Below, one piece after another: positions 39,814 through 48,865 of a stretch of DNA of 64,000 bases (position 1 is the first letter of the stretch; the number at the start of each line of letters is the position of its first letter). Made by a program: the position numbers and the translations under genes. The notes below the pieces were generated by a model, which ran no database searches, had not been told where the DNA came from, and worked only from the letters and a program-made list of their open reading frames with translations. This DNA is from Candidatus Ruminococcus avistercoris (lineage in GTDB: Bacteria > Bacillota > Clostridia > Lachnospirales > Lachnospiraceae), in NCBI GenBank assembly GCA_019120315.1, contig DWVJ01000028.1, positions 29,926 through 93,925 of the forward strand. The letters run 5' to 3'.

Positions 39814-40575
39814 ATGGTCAGAATTATTATGCATGGCTGCAACGGCCATATGGGTCAGGTGATCAGCCAGCTGGTGAGAGATGACAAAGACGCTGAAATT
39901 GTGGCGGGGATCGATATCGCCGATACCAGGGATAACGGATATCCGGTATTTACCGATGTGGAAAAGTGCGATGTGGATGCGGATGTGATCATTGATTTTT
40001 CCACGGCAGCGGCAGTGGATGGTATTTTAGACTATAGCGTAAAGCGCAGACTGCCGATTGTGCTGTGTACCACCGGCCTGTCAGAAGAGCAGCTGGCGAA
40101 GGTGGAAGAGGCGGCCAAAGAGACGGCGGTGCTGAAGTCCGCCAACATGTCCATGGGTATCAATCTGCTGCTGAAGCTTCTGAAAGATGCGGCCAGAGTG
40201 CTGGCGCCGGCCGGATTTGATATGGAAATCGTGGAACGCCATCACAGACTGAAAGTGGACGCACCCAGCGGAACGGCGCTGGCGCTGGCGGACAGTCTCA
40301 ATGAGGCCATGGGAAATCAGTACGAATATAAATTTGACAGGAGTCAGGAACGCAAAAAAAGAGAAGATCTGGAGATCGGTATCTCAGCGGTGCGCGGCGG
40401 CACTATCGTCGGAGACCACGAGGTTATCTTCGCCGGCCCGGACGAAGTAATCGAATTTAAGCACACAGCTTATTCCAAGGCAGTCTTTGGAAAAGGCGCC
40501 GTGCAGGCGGCGAAATTCCTGAAGGGGAAAGGCGCAGGGCGTTTCGATATGAGCGATGTCATTGCTGATGCGTAA
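39814..40575 (+). CDS. dapB: 4-hydroxy-tetrahydrodipicolinate reductase
   Basis: GCNGHMGQVI, ERHHRLKVDAPSGTAL, RGGTIVGDHEVIFAG. Confidence 0.97.
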   Translation: MVRIIMHGCNGHMGQVISQLVRDDKDAEIVAGIDIADTRDNGYPVFTDVEKCDVDADVIIDFSTAAAVDGILDYSVKRRLPIVLCTTGLSEEQLAKVEEAAKETAVLKSANMSMGINLLLKLLKDAARVLAPAGFDMEIVERHHRLKVDAPSGTALALADSLNEAMGNQYEYKFDRSQERKKREDLEIGISAVRGGTIVGDHEVIFAGPDEVIEFKHTAYSKAVFGKGAVQAAKFLKGKGAGRFDMSDVIADA

Positions 40576-40660
40576 AAACTGACATTTTTTTGTATAAATT
40601 CCGGCAGATCCGAGAATATTAATAGCATCGAAATCTGAAAAGAGAAAAGGAGACGATGTT

Positions 40661-41047
40661 ATGAGAGCTTGGAAAAAGTGGATGCTGGGACTGATGCTGA
40701 CTGCTGCAGTATGTTTCATGGCAGGCTGCGGCGATGACGCCGCGATGGATAACAATACCAACAACGAGCAGGAACATACAGACGACTCGCAGCAGGAGCA
40801 GAATACGGATGACGGCAATGTGAATGACGTCACCGACGGCGAGGATTCGAAAGACGCCGCGGATGATAATAATATCATCGAGGACGCCGGCGAGGGAATC
40901 GAGGATCTGGGAGAGGGCGTGGAAGACCTGGGAGAGGACGCGGCCGATGACGGGCGCGATACGGTTCGGGAAGAGGATGAAAACCAGGCGGACGCCGACC
41001 GGGAAGCGGCGCAGGAGGAAGAAAGAGCAGCCAGCGATAATCCGTAA
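40661..41047 (+). CDS. Highly acidic predicted lipoprotein
   Basis: Lipobox CFMAGCG; Asp/Glu/Asn-rich low-complexity mature region with EGIEDLGEGVEDLGED repeats. Confidence 0.75.
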   Translation: MRAWKKWMLGLMLTAAVCFMAGCGDDAAMDNNTNNEQEHTDDSQQEQNTDDGNVNDVTDGEDSKDAADDNNIIEDAGEGIEDLGEGVEDLGEDAADDGRDTVREEDENQADADREAAQEEERAASDNP

Positions 41048-41056
41048 ACAAAACCA

Positions 41057-41104
41057 AAAGGCAGGCTGCCATTGTCAGAAAAAGACAGTGGCGGCCTTTT
41101 TTTC
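41057..41104 (+). terminator. Rho-independent terminator
   Basis: aaaaggcaggctgccattgtcagaaaaagacagtggcggcctttttt. Confidence 0.75.
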
Positions 41105-41123
41105 TGAACAGAGGGAGGAAATT

Positions 41124-41900
41124 ATGCGGTTTCGGCCATGTATCGATATACATAATGGAAAAGTAAAACAGATTGTGGGGGGGAGCCTGCGGGATGAGAT
41201 GGACCAGGCAGAGGAAAATTTTGTGGCAGAACAGGACGGCGCCTTTTACGCCGGACTTTACCGGAGTTATGGGATCCGGGGCGGCCATGTGATTTTGCTG
41301 AATGCAGCGGACTCTCCCTATTATGAAGGGACAAAGGCTCAGGCGCTGTCAGCCCTTGGCGCGTATCCGGGAGGACTGCAGGCGGGAGGAGGTATCCGGC
41401 CGGAAAACGCAGAGGAATTTCTGAAAGCAGGAGCCAGCCATGTGATCGTCACGTCCTACGTTTTCCGGGATGGAGAAATATCCTGGCAAAATCTGCAGAA
41501 CATGGTAAAGGCGGTGGGAAAGGAGCGTCTGGTTCTGGATCTGAGCTGCCGCAAGAGGGACGGTGACTATTATATTGTGACGGATCGCTGGCAGAAATTT
41601 ACTGATGTGACGGTTACGCCGTCAGTTTTGGATGAACTGTCCGGCTGGTGTGATGAGTTTCTGATCCATGCGGTGGATGTGGAGGGAAAAGCCTCCGGCG
41701 TGGATACGGAACTGATCCGGATTCTGGAGCGGCACAAGACAAATCCCATCACCTATGCGGGAGGCGTAGGGTCTTATGAGGATCTTTACCGGCTGCGGGA
41801 TGCAGGAGAAAACCGCATCGATGTGACGGTGGGCAGCGCGCTGGATCTTTTCGGAGGGCCGATGAAATTTGAAAAAGTCCTGCAGATCTGCCGGGAATAA
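41124..41900 (+). CDS. hisA: Phosphoribosylformimino-5-aminoimidazole carboxamide ribotide isomerase, eukaryotic-type HisA
   Basis: FRPCIDIHNGKVKQIVGGSL...HVIVTSYVFRDGEI...ERLVLDLSCRKRDGDYYIVTDRWQKFTDV...FLIHAVDVEGKASGVD...TYAGGVGS...DVTVGSALDLFGG; resembles yeast HIS6 more than standard bacterial HisA. Confidence 0.9.
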   Translation: MRFRPCIDIHNGKVKQIVGGSLRDEMDQAEENFVAEQDGAFYAGLYRSYGIRGGHVILLNAADSPYYEGTKAQALSALGAYPGGLQAGGGIRPENAEEFLKAGASHVIVTSYVFRDGEISWQNLQNMVKAVGKERLVLDLSCRKRDGDYYIVTDRWQKFTDVTVTPSVLDELSGWCDEFLIHAVDVEGKASGVDTELIRILERHKTNPITYAGGVGSYEDLYRLRDAGENRIDVTVGSALDLFGGPMKFEKVLQICRE

Positions 41901-42083
41901 AAGGGAGAAATCATACATTTGAGGTAGATTTTACCTGGATTACATGTTTTTTGCCTGGATTTTGTGTAAAATAAAAAATGGATGCGAAAAAATCGTTCTG
42001 AGAAAATCTGCTGCAGCGTCAGCCAAGAGGAAGCATTCGGTAAGAAAAAAGAAAAAAGGGTAGAAAATCTACAGGGAGAAAAC

Positions 42084-42962
42084 ATGGGACAGGAGAGTTT
42101 TTTATTTGCGGTTCGTTCAAAATACAAAGAATTAAGACCTTCCGAGCAGAAGACGGCTGATATCATACTGGAAAAAGGACGGGATATGACAAATTGGTCC
42201 ATCGATGAATTTGCCAGGGAGGCAGGCGTCAGTCAGCCCACCGTGATCCGGTTTGCCAGGGCAATGGGGCTGAAAGGATATCGGGAACTGAAAAACCGTG
42301 TGCTGGAAGAATATGCGAAAACCGACGCATCTAAAGAAGAGCGTATTCTGGATTATCCGATAAAACGGGAGGATAAGCTGGTGGAAATTCCGGCTAAAGT
42401 CATTTTGACCAACATGCGTCATCTGGAGGAAATGCTGCAGGCGGTATCTACTTACGAATACGTACGGGCGGTGAATGCACTGGCACAGGCGGACAATATT
42501 TCGGTCTACGCAGTGGAGAATTCTTCCTGCACGGCGGAGGACTTTACTGCCAAGATGGCTTATATCGGAAAACAGGTGTATTTCAACAAAGACGGGTACA
42601 TGCAGATGGTCAACGCCAGGAATCTGACGAAACGAGACGTGGCTATCGGCATTTCCCATACGGGGCAGTCCAAACATACGGTATCGGCCTTAAAGCGCGC
42701 AAAGGAAGCCGGGGCGCTGACGATTTCCATCACCAATTTTGAGCAGTCGCTGATCAATAAATATGCGGATATCATTTTGTGCACGGGGAACGAGCAGTAT
42801 ATGTACGGCAATGCAATCTTTTCCAGGAGCGCCCAGATCTCTTTGGTGGATATGCTGTATCTGGGCGTGTTCCTGACGGATTATGATTATTATGCGGATC
42901 GGGTGAATAAAAACTGGAATAATATCCAGGATCTGGTATACGGAAAAGAAGATACAATATAA
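42084..42962 (+). CDS. MurR/RpiR family transcriptional regulator
   Basis: N-terminal HTH (MTNWSIDEFAREAGVSQPTVIRFARAMGLKGYRELK) and SIS domain (AIGISHTGQSKHTVSALKRAKEAGA). Confidence 0.94.
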   Translation: MGQESFLFAVRSKYKELRPSEQKTADIILEKGRDMTNWSIDEFAREAGVSQPTVIRFARAMGLKGYRELKNRVLEEYAKTDASKEERILDYPIKREDKLVEIPAKVILTNMRHLEEMLQAVSTYEYVRAVNALAQADNISVYAVENSSCTAEDFTAKMAYIGKQVYFNKDGYMQMVNARNLTKRDVAIGISHTGQSKHTVSALKRAKEAGALTISITNFEQSLINKYADIILCTGNEQYMYGNAIFSRSAQISLVDMLYLGVFLTDYDYYADRVNKNWNNIQDLVYGKEDTI

Positions 42963-42986
42963 TAATATGTAGGAAAACTACATGGT

Positions 42987-43044
42987 AAAAATCACAGGAA
43001 GTGTAAAATTTTGAAAAAGAATTTACCTTCCTGTGATTTTTTTT
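42987..43044 (+). terminator. Rho-independent terminator after rpiR-type gene
   Basis: aaaaatcacaggaagtgtaaa...tttaccttcctgtgatttttttt. Confidence 0.75.
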
Positions 43045-43127
43045 GCGGGAAAAATTTTTTATAGTGAATCTGCGGCGTGGGAAATCACGCAGAAAACGGA
43101 AAAGAAAAAGGAGATTATGGAAAGATT

Positions 43128-44201
43128 ATGAAGAAAAAATTATGTGCGGCATTACTGGCAGCAGCGCTGGCGGCGCTGACCGGATGCGGCGGCTCCGGAG
43201 AAGGAAATACCGCCGATGCAGAGGGGGACAAGGCAGATGCCGGGGAGATTACGGTTTATACAGCCCTGGAAGACGAGCAGGTGACCGATTATCTGGCAAA
43301 ATTCAATGAAACCTATCCGGATATCAAAGTAAATGTCGTCCGCGAGTCCACCGGAATTATCACGGCGAAACTGATTGCGGAGAAGGATAACCCGCAGGCG
43401 GACGTGGTCTGGGGTACGGCGGCTTCCTCCATGATGGTTCTGGATGATATGGATGCGCTGCAGCCCTATGAACCGGAAGGATGCGACCGGATCCTTGCGC
43501 AGTTTAAATCAGATAAAGAAGTACCCACCTGGGTGGGAATCGACGCCTGGGAAACAGCTTTTGTGGTGAATACGGCAGAGCTGGAAAAGCTGGGCATGAC
43601 GGCGGACGAGATTACTTCCTATGAAGACCTGCTGGATCCCCGTCTGAAAGGGCATATCGTTATGTCCAATCCCAATTCTTCCGGAACCGGATTTTTGACG
43701 GTATCTGCTGTTTTGCAGCTGAAGGGTAAGGACACGGAGGAAGGATGGAATTACCTGGATCAGCTGCATGAAAACGTTGCCCAGTATGTACATTCCGGCT
43801 CCAAGCCTGCTAAAATGGCAGCTTCCGGAGAGTGTGCCGTGGGAATCAGTTTCGGATATGCGGGCCTTAGCCAGAAAGAGAAAGGGGCTCCGGTGGAAGT
43901 GGTATTTCCGGAAGAAGGTTCCGGGTGGGATCTGGAAGCCAACGCTCTGATGGCGAAGGATGAGATCAATCCGGCTGCCTATACCTTCCTGGATTGGGCT
44001 ATTTCCGATGACGCCATGGATCTGTACAGAGAGAATTACCCCATTGTTACGGTGGAAAATACCGGAGAATATGAAGGATACGAAGGAAATCCGCTTGATC
44101 AGCTGATCGAAAATGATTTCTCCTGGGCAGCAAAAAACAGAGAAGACATTTTAAATCAGTGGATGGAGAAATATGACGGCAAGTCAGAAGCGGAATCATA
44201 A
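43128..44201 (+). CDS. ABC transporter substrate-binding lipoprotein, 2-aminoethylphosphonate (PhnS/AepX)-like
   Basis: Lipobox AALTGCGG; TVYTALEDEQV...STGIITAKLIAEKDNPQADVVWG...NPNSSGTGFL...YVHSGSKPAKMAASGE. Confidence 0.85.
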   Translation: MKKKLCAALLAAALAALTGCGGSGEGNTADAEGDKADAGEITVYTALEDEQVTDYLAKFNETYPDIKVNVVRESTGIITAKLIAEKDNPQADVVWGTAASSMMVLDDMDALQPYEPEGCDRILAQFKSDKEVPTWVGIDAWETAFVVNTAELEKLGMTADEITSYEDLLDPRLKGHIVMSNPNSSGTGFLTVSAVLQLKGKDTEEGWNYLDQLHENVAQYVHSGSKPAKMAASGECAVGISFGYAGLSQKEKGAPVEVVFPEEGSGWDLEANALMAKDEINPAAYTFLDWAISDDAMDLYRENYPIVTVENTGEYEGYEGNPLDQLIENDFSWAAKNREDILNQWMEKYDGKSEAES

Positions 44202-44216
44202 GAGAGGGGATCTGAA

Positions 44217-45236
44217 ATGGCATTTTTATCAGTGAGAAATATTGTGAAACACTTTGATACTCATACCGCTCTGAAAAATGTCAGCATTGATATCGAAAAA
44301 GGGGAGCTGGTGAGTATCCTGGGCCCCTCCGGCTGCGGAAAAACCACTTTGCTGCGGATTATTGCAGGCCTGGAGACGGCGGATGAAGGACAGGTGATCA
44401 TCGACGGCAGAGACTGTACGTCTCTGCCGCCTTCCAAGAGAAATTTTGGTATCGTATTCCAGTCCTACGCTTTATTTCCGCATATGACGGTGGAGCAGAA
44501 TATCCTGTTCGGGCTGAATCAGCAGAAAAATCTTTCGAAGGAGGAAAGAAAAAACCGATGCCAGGAAGTGCTGGAGATGGTGGATCTGTATGATCAGAGA
44601 AAGAAATATCCCGCTCAGATGTCCGGCGGACAGCAGCAGAGAGTGGCGCTTGCCAGAGCGATATCTCTGAAACCTGCTTTTTTGCTGCTGGACGAACCCC
44701 TTTCAGCGCTGGATGCCAAGGTGCGGGTGAAACTGCGTTCGGAAATCTGTAAAATTCAGAAAAGGCTGGGCATTACCACGATCATGGTAACCCATGACCA
44801 GGAGGAAGCGCTGACCATGGCAGATAAAATCGTGGTGATGAACAATGCGGTGGTGGAGCAGATCGGAAAGCCCAAAGAAATCTATGATGTACCGAAGACG
44901 GCGTTCGTGGCCAACTTTATCGGAACCATGAACCTTTACAGGAGGGATCAGAAAATATACGGAGTCCGGCCTGAGATTATCGAGATTACCAAAACCGGAA
45001 AGATGCGGGAAGTGGAAAGCTGGAAAGGCGTCATTGAAGAAGTGGAGTTTCGCGGAGCGCTGACCCGGGTTTACGGGAAACTGGAAGATACGAAAGAAAC
45101 CATCTGCGCTGATATCGACTCGGCCCGGGCAGGCAGTCTGGTGCTGGATGAGCAGGATCAGGTATATTTTAACATTCCAAAATCAGGCATTATCTGCTAT
45201 CCCGATGCGCAGATGCCGGAAAGGAATTCTTTATGA
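44217..45236 (+). CDS. ABC transporter ATP-binding protein (PhnT-like)
   Basis: GPSGCGKTTLLRIIAGLE, MSGGQQQRVALARA, TOBE-like C-terminus. Confidence 0.9.
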   Translation: MAFLSVRNIVKHFDTHTALKNVSIDIEKGELVSILGPSGCGKTTLLRIIAGLETADEGQVIIDGRDCTSLPPSKRNFGIVFQSYALFPHMTVEQNILFGLNQQKNLSKEERKNRCQEVLEMVDLYDQRKKYPAQMSGGQQQRVALARAISLKPAFLLLDEPLSALDAKVRVKLRSEICKIQKRLGITTIMVTHDQEEALTMADKIVVMNNAVVEQIGKPKEIYDVPKTAFVANFIGTMNLYRRDQKIYGVRPEIIEITKTGKMREVESWKGVIEEVEFRGALTRVYGKLEDTKETICADIDSARAGSLVLDEQDQVYFNIPKSGIICYPDAQMPERNSL

Positions 45237-46903
45237 AAAGCAGGCATAAAAGTATACGGCTGCGCCCGGCGGATATCACCATCGCCGTGATGACGCTGGT
45301 GTTCGTGATCATCTTAATCTGTCCGTTGTTTTCCCTGTTTTCCAAGGCGTTCCTGGATTCTGCGGGAGAGTTTGCCGGTCTGGGAAATTATATCGAGTAC
45401 TTTTCCACGCCCTCCCTTTCTGTGTCAGTGACCAATACCCTGACCGTCTCCTGTGCGGCTGCTGTGTTCGGCACCTTGTTGGGATTTCTTTATGCGTACG
45501 GTCTGACCAGAACCAATATCAAAGGGAAAACGTTTTTCCGGTATGTGGCCATGATCCCGATCTTCTTGCCCACCGTGGTTCACGGACTGGGGCTGGTGTA
45601 TCTGTTCGGAAAACAGGGAGTGATCACGGGGCTGGGCTGGGATATCGGCCTGTACGGCAGGACGGGCATCATTCTGTCGGAAATCATCTATACCTTCCCG
45701 CAGTCTTTTCTGATGTTCCTGATCGCGCTGAACTATGCGGACGGCCGGTTGTATGAGGCGGCGGAGAGTATGGGCTGCAGCTCACTGAAAAAATTCAGCC
45801 ATATCACCATTCCATCGGTGCGGTATACGCTGATCAACAGTCTGTTTGTCTGCTTCACTCTGGCGTTTACTGATTTCGGAGCGCCTAAGGTGCTGGGCGG
45901 AAGCTACAATGTTCTGGCGACAGATATTTACGAGCAGGTGGCCGGTCAGTTTGACATGAATATGGGAGCCGTAGTGGGAACGCTGCTGCTGATACCGGCA
46001 GTGCTGAGTTTCGGCGTGGATCGGATCACCACCAGAAAAAACAATGACGGGATCAGCTCAAAGGCGCAGCCTTTGAAGATCAAAACCAGTAAAGCAAGGG
46101 ACGGAGCCTTTTATGTGATCTGCGGCGGAATTGCCCTGTGTCTGCTCTGCATCGTCGGCGTGCTGGTTATGGGGGCTTTTACAAAATATTATCCCTATGA
46201 TATGGGGTTCACGCTGGAGAATTTTAATTTCAACCCCTCCACGGGAGGGATACAGAGTTATATGAATTCTCTGAAAATGAGCATTGTCACCGCAATCTGC
46301 GGAACGGTGTTTGTGTTTGTCTATGCTTATTTTATTGAACGGGGAAAATGCTTTCCGGTACTGAAAAATGCAGGACGAATCTTATCCAGTCTGCCGCTGG
46401 CGCTTCCGGGCATGGTGATCGGGTTAAGCTTTATCTTCTTCTTTAATCAGAAGAACAATCCGCTTAACTTCGTGTACGGAACCATGATCATCCTGGTTCT
46501 GGCCAATATGGTGCATTTTTATTCCGTGCCCTTCGTGACAGCCAGCAGCGCGCTGAAGAAACTGGACAGAGAATACGAAAATGTGGCGGAGAGTCTGAAA
46601 GTACCCGGGTGGAAAACCTTCTGCAAGGTAGTGGTTCCCATGTCGCTGCCGGCCGTGCTGGAGATCTTCATGTATTACTTCATGAATTCTATGGTGACGG
46701 TATCTGCGGTCGTCTTCCTGTACAGCGCCCGGTTCAAGGTGGCGTCCATTGCCATTACTCACATGGAGGAGGCGGGAGACATCGCCCAGGCGGCGGCCAT
46801 GAGTTTATTGATTCTTCTGATCAATGTGGCGGTCAGGGGAATCTATGAAATCTGCGTTTACAAAATGAAAAAAACACATAAATACGGAGGTAATGAAACA
46901 TGA
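45233..46903 (+). CDS. ABC transporter permease, duplicated (PhnU/V-type fused)
   Basis: 556 aa with two EAA-type permease modules (YEAAESMGCSSLKKF; YENVAESLKVPGWKTF). Confidence 0.9.
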   Translation: MKSRHKSIRLRPADITIAVMTLVFVIILICPLFSLFSKAFLDSAGEFAGLGNYIEYFSTPSLSVSVTNTLTVSCAAAVFGTLLGFLYAYGLTRTNIKGKTFFRYVAMIPIFLPTVVHGLGLVYLFGKQGVITGLGWDIGLYGRTGIILSEIIYTFPQSFLMFLIALNYADGRLYEAAESMGCSSLKKFSHITIPSVRYTLINSLFVCFTLAFTDFGAPKVLGGSYNVLATDIYEQVAGQFDMNMGAVVGTLLLIPAVLSFGVDRITTRKNNDGISSKAQPLKIKTSKARDGAFYVICGGIALCLLCIVGVLVMGAFTKYYPYDMGFTLENFNFNPSTGGIQSYMNSLKMSIVTAICGTVFVFVYAYFIERGKCFPVLKNAGRILSSLPLALPGMVIGLSFIFFFNQKNNPLNFVYGTMIILVLANMVHFYSVPFVTASSALKKLDREYENVAESLKVPGWKTFCKVVVPMSLPAVLEIFMYYFMNSMVTVSAVVFLYSARFKVASIAITHMEEAGDIAQAAAMSLLILLINVAVRGIYEICVYKMKKTHKYGGNET

Positions 46904-48060
46904 AAGTATTTTGTCTTGGAGCGGCCGGCCGGATCAGCAGAGAGTCGGCGCTGGATCTGGTGCAGTATTCTGATTTTGAGAAGATTACCATTGGAGATTA
47001 CAATTACGAAGAAGCATGCAAGGTGGCGCAGTGGCTGAATGACAAACGTGTGGATGTGGTAAAAGTCGATGTGACAAAAACCGATGAGACGGCCGAACGG
47101 ATGCGCGGTTACGACGTCGTTATGGACGGCACCCAGATCACCCTCAATGGTCTGTCCACGGAATGCATTGCGAAAGCCGGCTGTCACGGGGTGAACCTGA
47201 ATGGTTTCGGAGAGGAAAATCAGTGGGATGAACTGTTTAAAAAAGCGGGAAAAGCCTGCGTGCCAGGGTTTGGCATGACGCCTGGCGTCACACAGATGAT
47301 GGCCATGCATCTGGCAGGTCAGCTGGATACGGTGGAAGAGGTCTATGTTTCTCACGGAGCCTTTCGTCCCTTTGCTTTCTCCAAATCCATTACGGAAACC
47401 ACAACTTATGAGTATGATCCCAACCTGGAAAGCAGAGTGGTATATGAAGACGGAAAGTTTATACAGGTCCCGCCCTTCGCCCGTCCCCGAGAAGTGGAAC
47501 TGCCCCAGCCTTATGGCAAAACTGTTCAGTACATCATTCCCCATTCAGAGACGGTAACGCTGGCGAAGGCGCTGAAAGATAAGGGCGTGCGGCTGATCGA
47601 AGTACGAGGCACCTGGCCGAAACAGAACATGACTCTGGTAAGAGGGCTGTATGATTACGGTATTTTGAAAAACCCGCCGGTGCAGGTGGGAGATACCACA
47701 AAGGGGCTGATGAGCATTATCGGGGACTACCTGGTGGAAAGCGAGCAGGGGAAAACCACACAGCTGTATGGTTATGCGCTGCACATCGAGGTAGTCGGAT
47801 ATAAAGACGGCGTAAAAAAACAGGGAATCATCTATCATACCCATCCTGCTTCCGACGGAAGCGTAAAAGGCTGGGAAGGGCTAAGAGCCTATACCAGAAA
47901 TGTGGGAATTCCCCTCTCTATTGCAGCGCAGCAGCTGGCAAAGGGCAATGTAAAAGGAACCGGTATCCTCATCCCGGAGGAAGCCTTTGAACCGCAGCAG
48001 ATCTTTGATGAACTGGAAAAACGCGGCATCTATATGCATGAAACATGGAATGAAATGTAA
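46900..48060 (+). CDS. Saccharopine dehydrogenase family protein
   Basis: N-terminal Rossmann (MKVFCLGAAGRISRESALDL), GFGMTPGVTQMMAMHLAGQLD; overlaps permease by 4 bp. Confidence 0.85.
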   Translation: MKVFCLGAAGRISRESALDLVQYSDFEKITIGDYNYEEACKVAQWLNDKRVDVVKVDVTKTDETAERMRGYDVVMDGTQITLNGLSTECIAKAGCHGVNLNGFGEENQWDELFKKAGKACVPGFGMTPGVTQMMAMHLAGQLDTVEEVYVSHGAFRPFAFSKSITETTTYEYDPNLESRVVYEDGKFIQVPPFARPREVELPQPYGKTVQYIIPHSETVTLAKALKDKGVRLIEVRGTWPKQNMTLVRGLYDYGILKNPPVQVGDTTKGLMSIIGDYLVESEQGKTTQLYGYALHIEVVGYKDGVKKQGIIYHTHPASDGSVKGWEGLRAYTRNVGIPLSIAAQQLAKGNVKGTGILIPEEAFEPQQIFDELEKRGIYMHETWNEM

Positions 48061-48083
48061 AACAGTCTAAGGAAATCAGATAG

Positions 48084-48124
48084 AAAAGCCTTCCGGAATT
48101 CTCTCTCCTTCGGAAGGCTTTTTT
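48084..48124 (+). terminator. Rho-independent terminator
   Basis: aaaagccttccggaattctctctccttcggaaggctttttt. Confidence 0.85.
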
Positions 48125-48217
48125 GCTGTTGCGAATCCCCCCGTTCCGTATTATAATAAAACTAATTACAACCTGTGTAAACGGGATGTAAAATCGAAGC
48201 AAAAGGGAGTGGACATC

Positions 48218-48745
48218 ATGAAAATTATTATCAGTGGAAAAAATATCGAGATTACGGATGGATTACGGTCGGCAGTCGAGGACAAGCTTGGCAAGCTGGA
48301 ACGGTACTTTACTCCGGAAACAGACATTATCGTAACGCTGAGTGTCGAAAAAGAACGGCAGAAAATTGAGGTAACGATCCCGGTAAAAGGAAATATTATC
48401 CGCTCTGAACAGGTGAGCAATGATATGTATGTGTCCATCGATCTGGTAGAAGAAGTGATCGAACGTCAGTTGAGAAAATACAAAAATAAAATCGTGGATA
48501 AACATCAGGACGGCGGAAACCTCCAGAAAGCATTTATTGAAAAAGAAGTTCCGGATGATGAAGAGGTTAAGATCATCCGGACCAAGAAGTTTGGCATTAA
48601 GCCGATGTATCCGGAAGACGCCTGTGTGCAGATGGAACTGCTGGGACACAATTTCTTCGTTTTCTGCAATGCAGAGACGGATGAGGTGAATGTGGTTTAC
48701 AAAAGGAAGGGTAATACCTACGGTCTGATCGAGCCGGAATATTGA
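48218..48745 (+). CDS. hpf: Ribosome hibernation promoting factor, long form
   Basis: MKIIISGKNIEITDGLRSAVEDKLGKLERYF plus C-terminal KKFGIKPMYPEDACVQMELLGHNFFVFCNAETDEVNVVYKRKGNTYGLIEPE. Confidence 0.96.
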   Translation: MKIIISGKNIEITDGLRSAVEDKLGKLERYFTPETDIIVTLSVEKERQKIEVTIPVKGNIIRSEQVSNDMYVSIDLVEEVIERQLRKYKNKIVDKHQDGGNLQKAFIEKEVPDDEEVKIIRTKKFGIKPMYPEDACVQMELLGHNFFVFCNAETDEVNVVYKRKGNTYGLIEPEY

Positions 48746-48788
48746 TGAGACAAAGTGCAAAATTTTAATGATGGGGAAAGTGATTTGC

Positions 48789-48831
48789 AAGGGGGCTGTC
48801 GCACAAGGAGTGGTGTGACAGCCTCCCTTTG
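48789..48831 (+). terminator. Rho-independent terminator after hpf
   Basis: gggggctgtcgcacaaggagtggtgtgacagcctccctttg. Confidence 0.75.
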
Positions 48832-48865
48832 TGGGGATAAGGTTTGTACAAAAGGGGAGAAAAAA

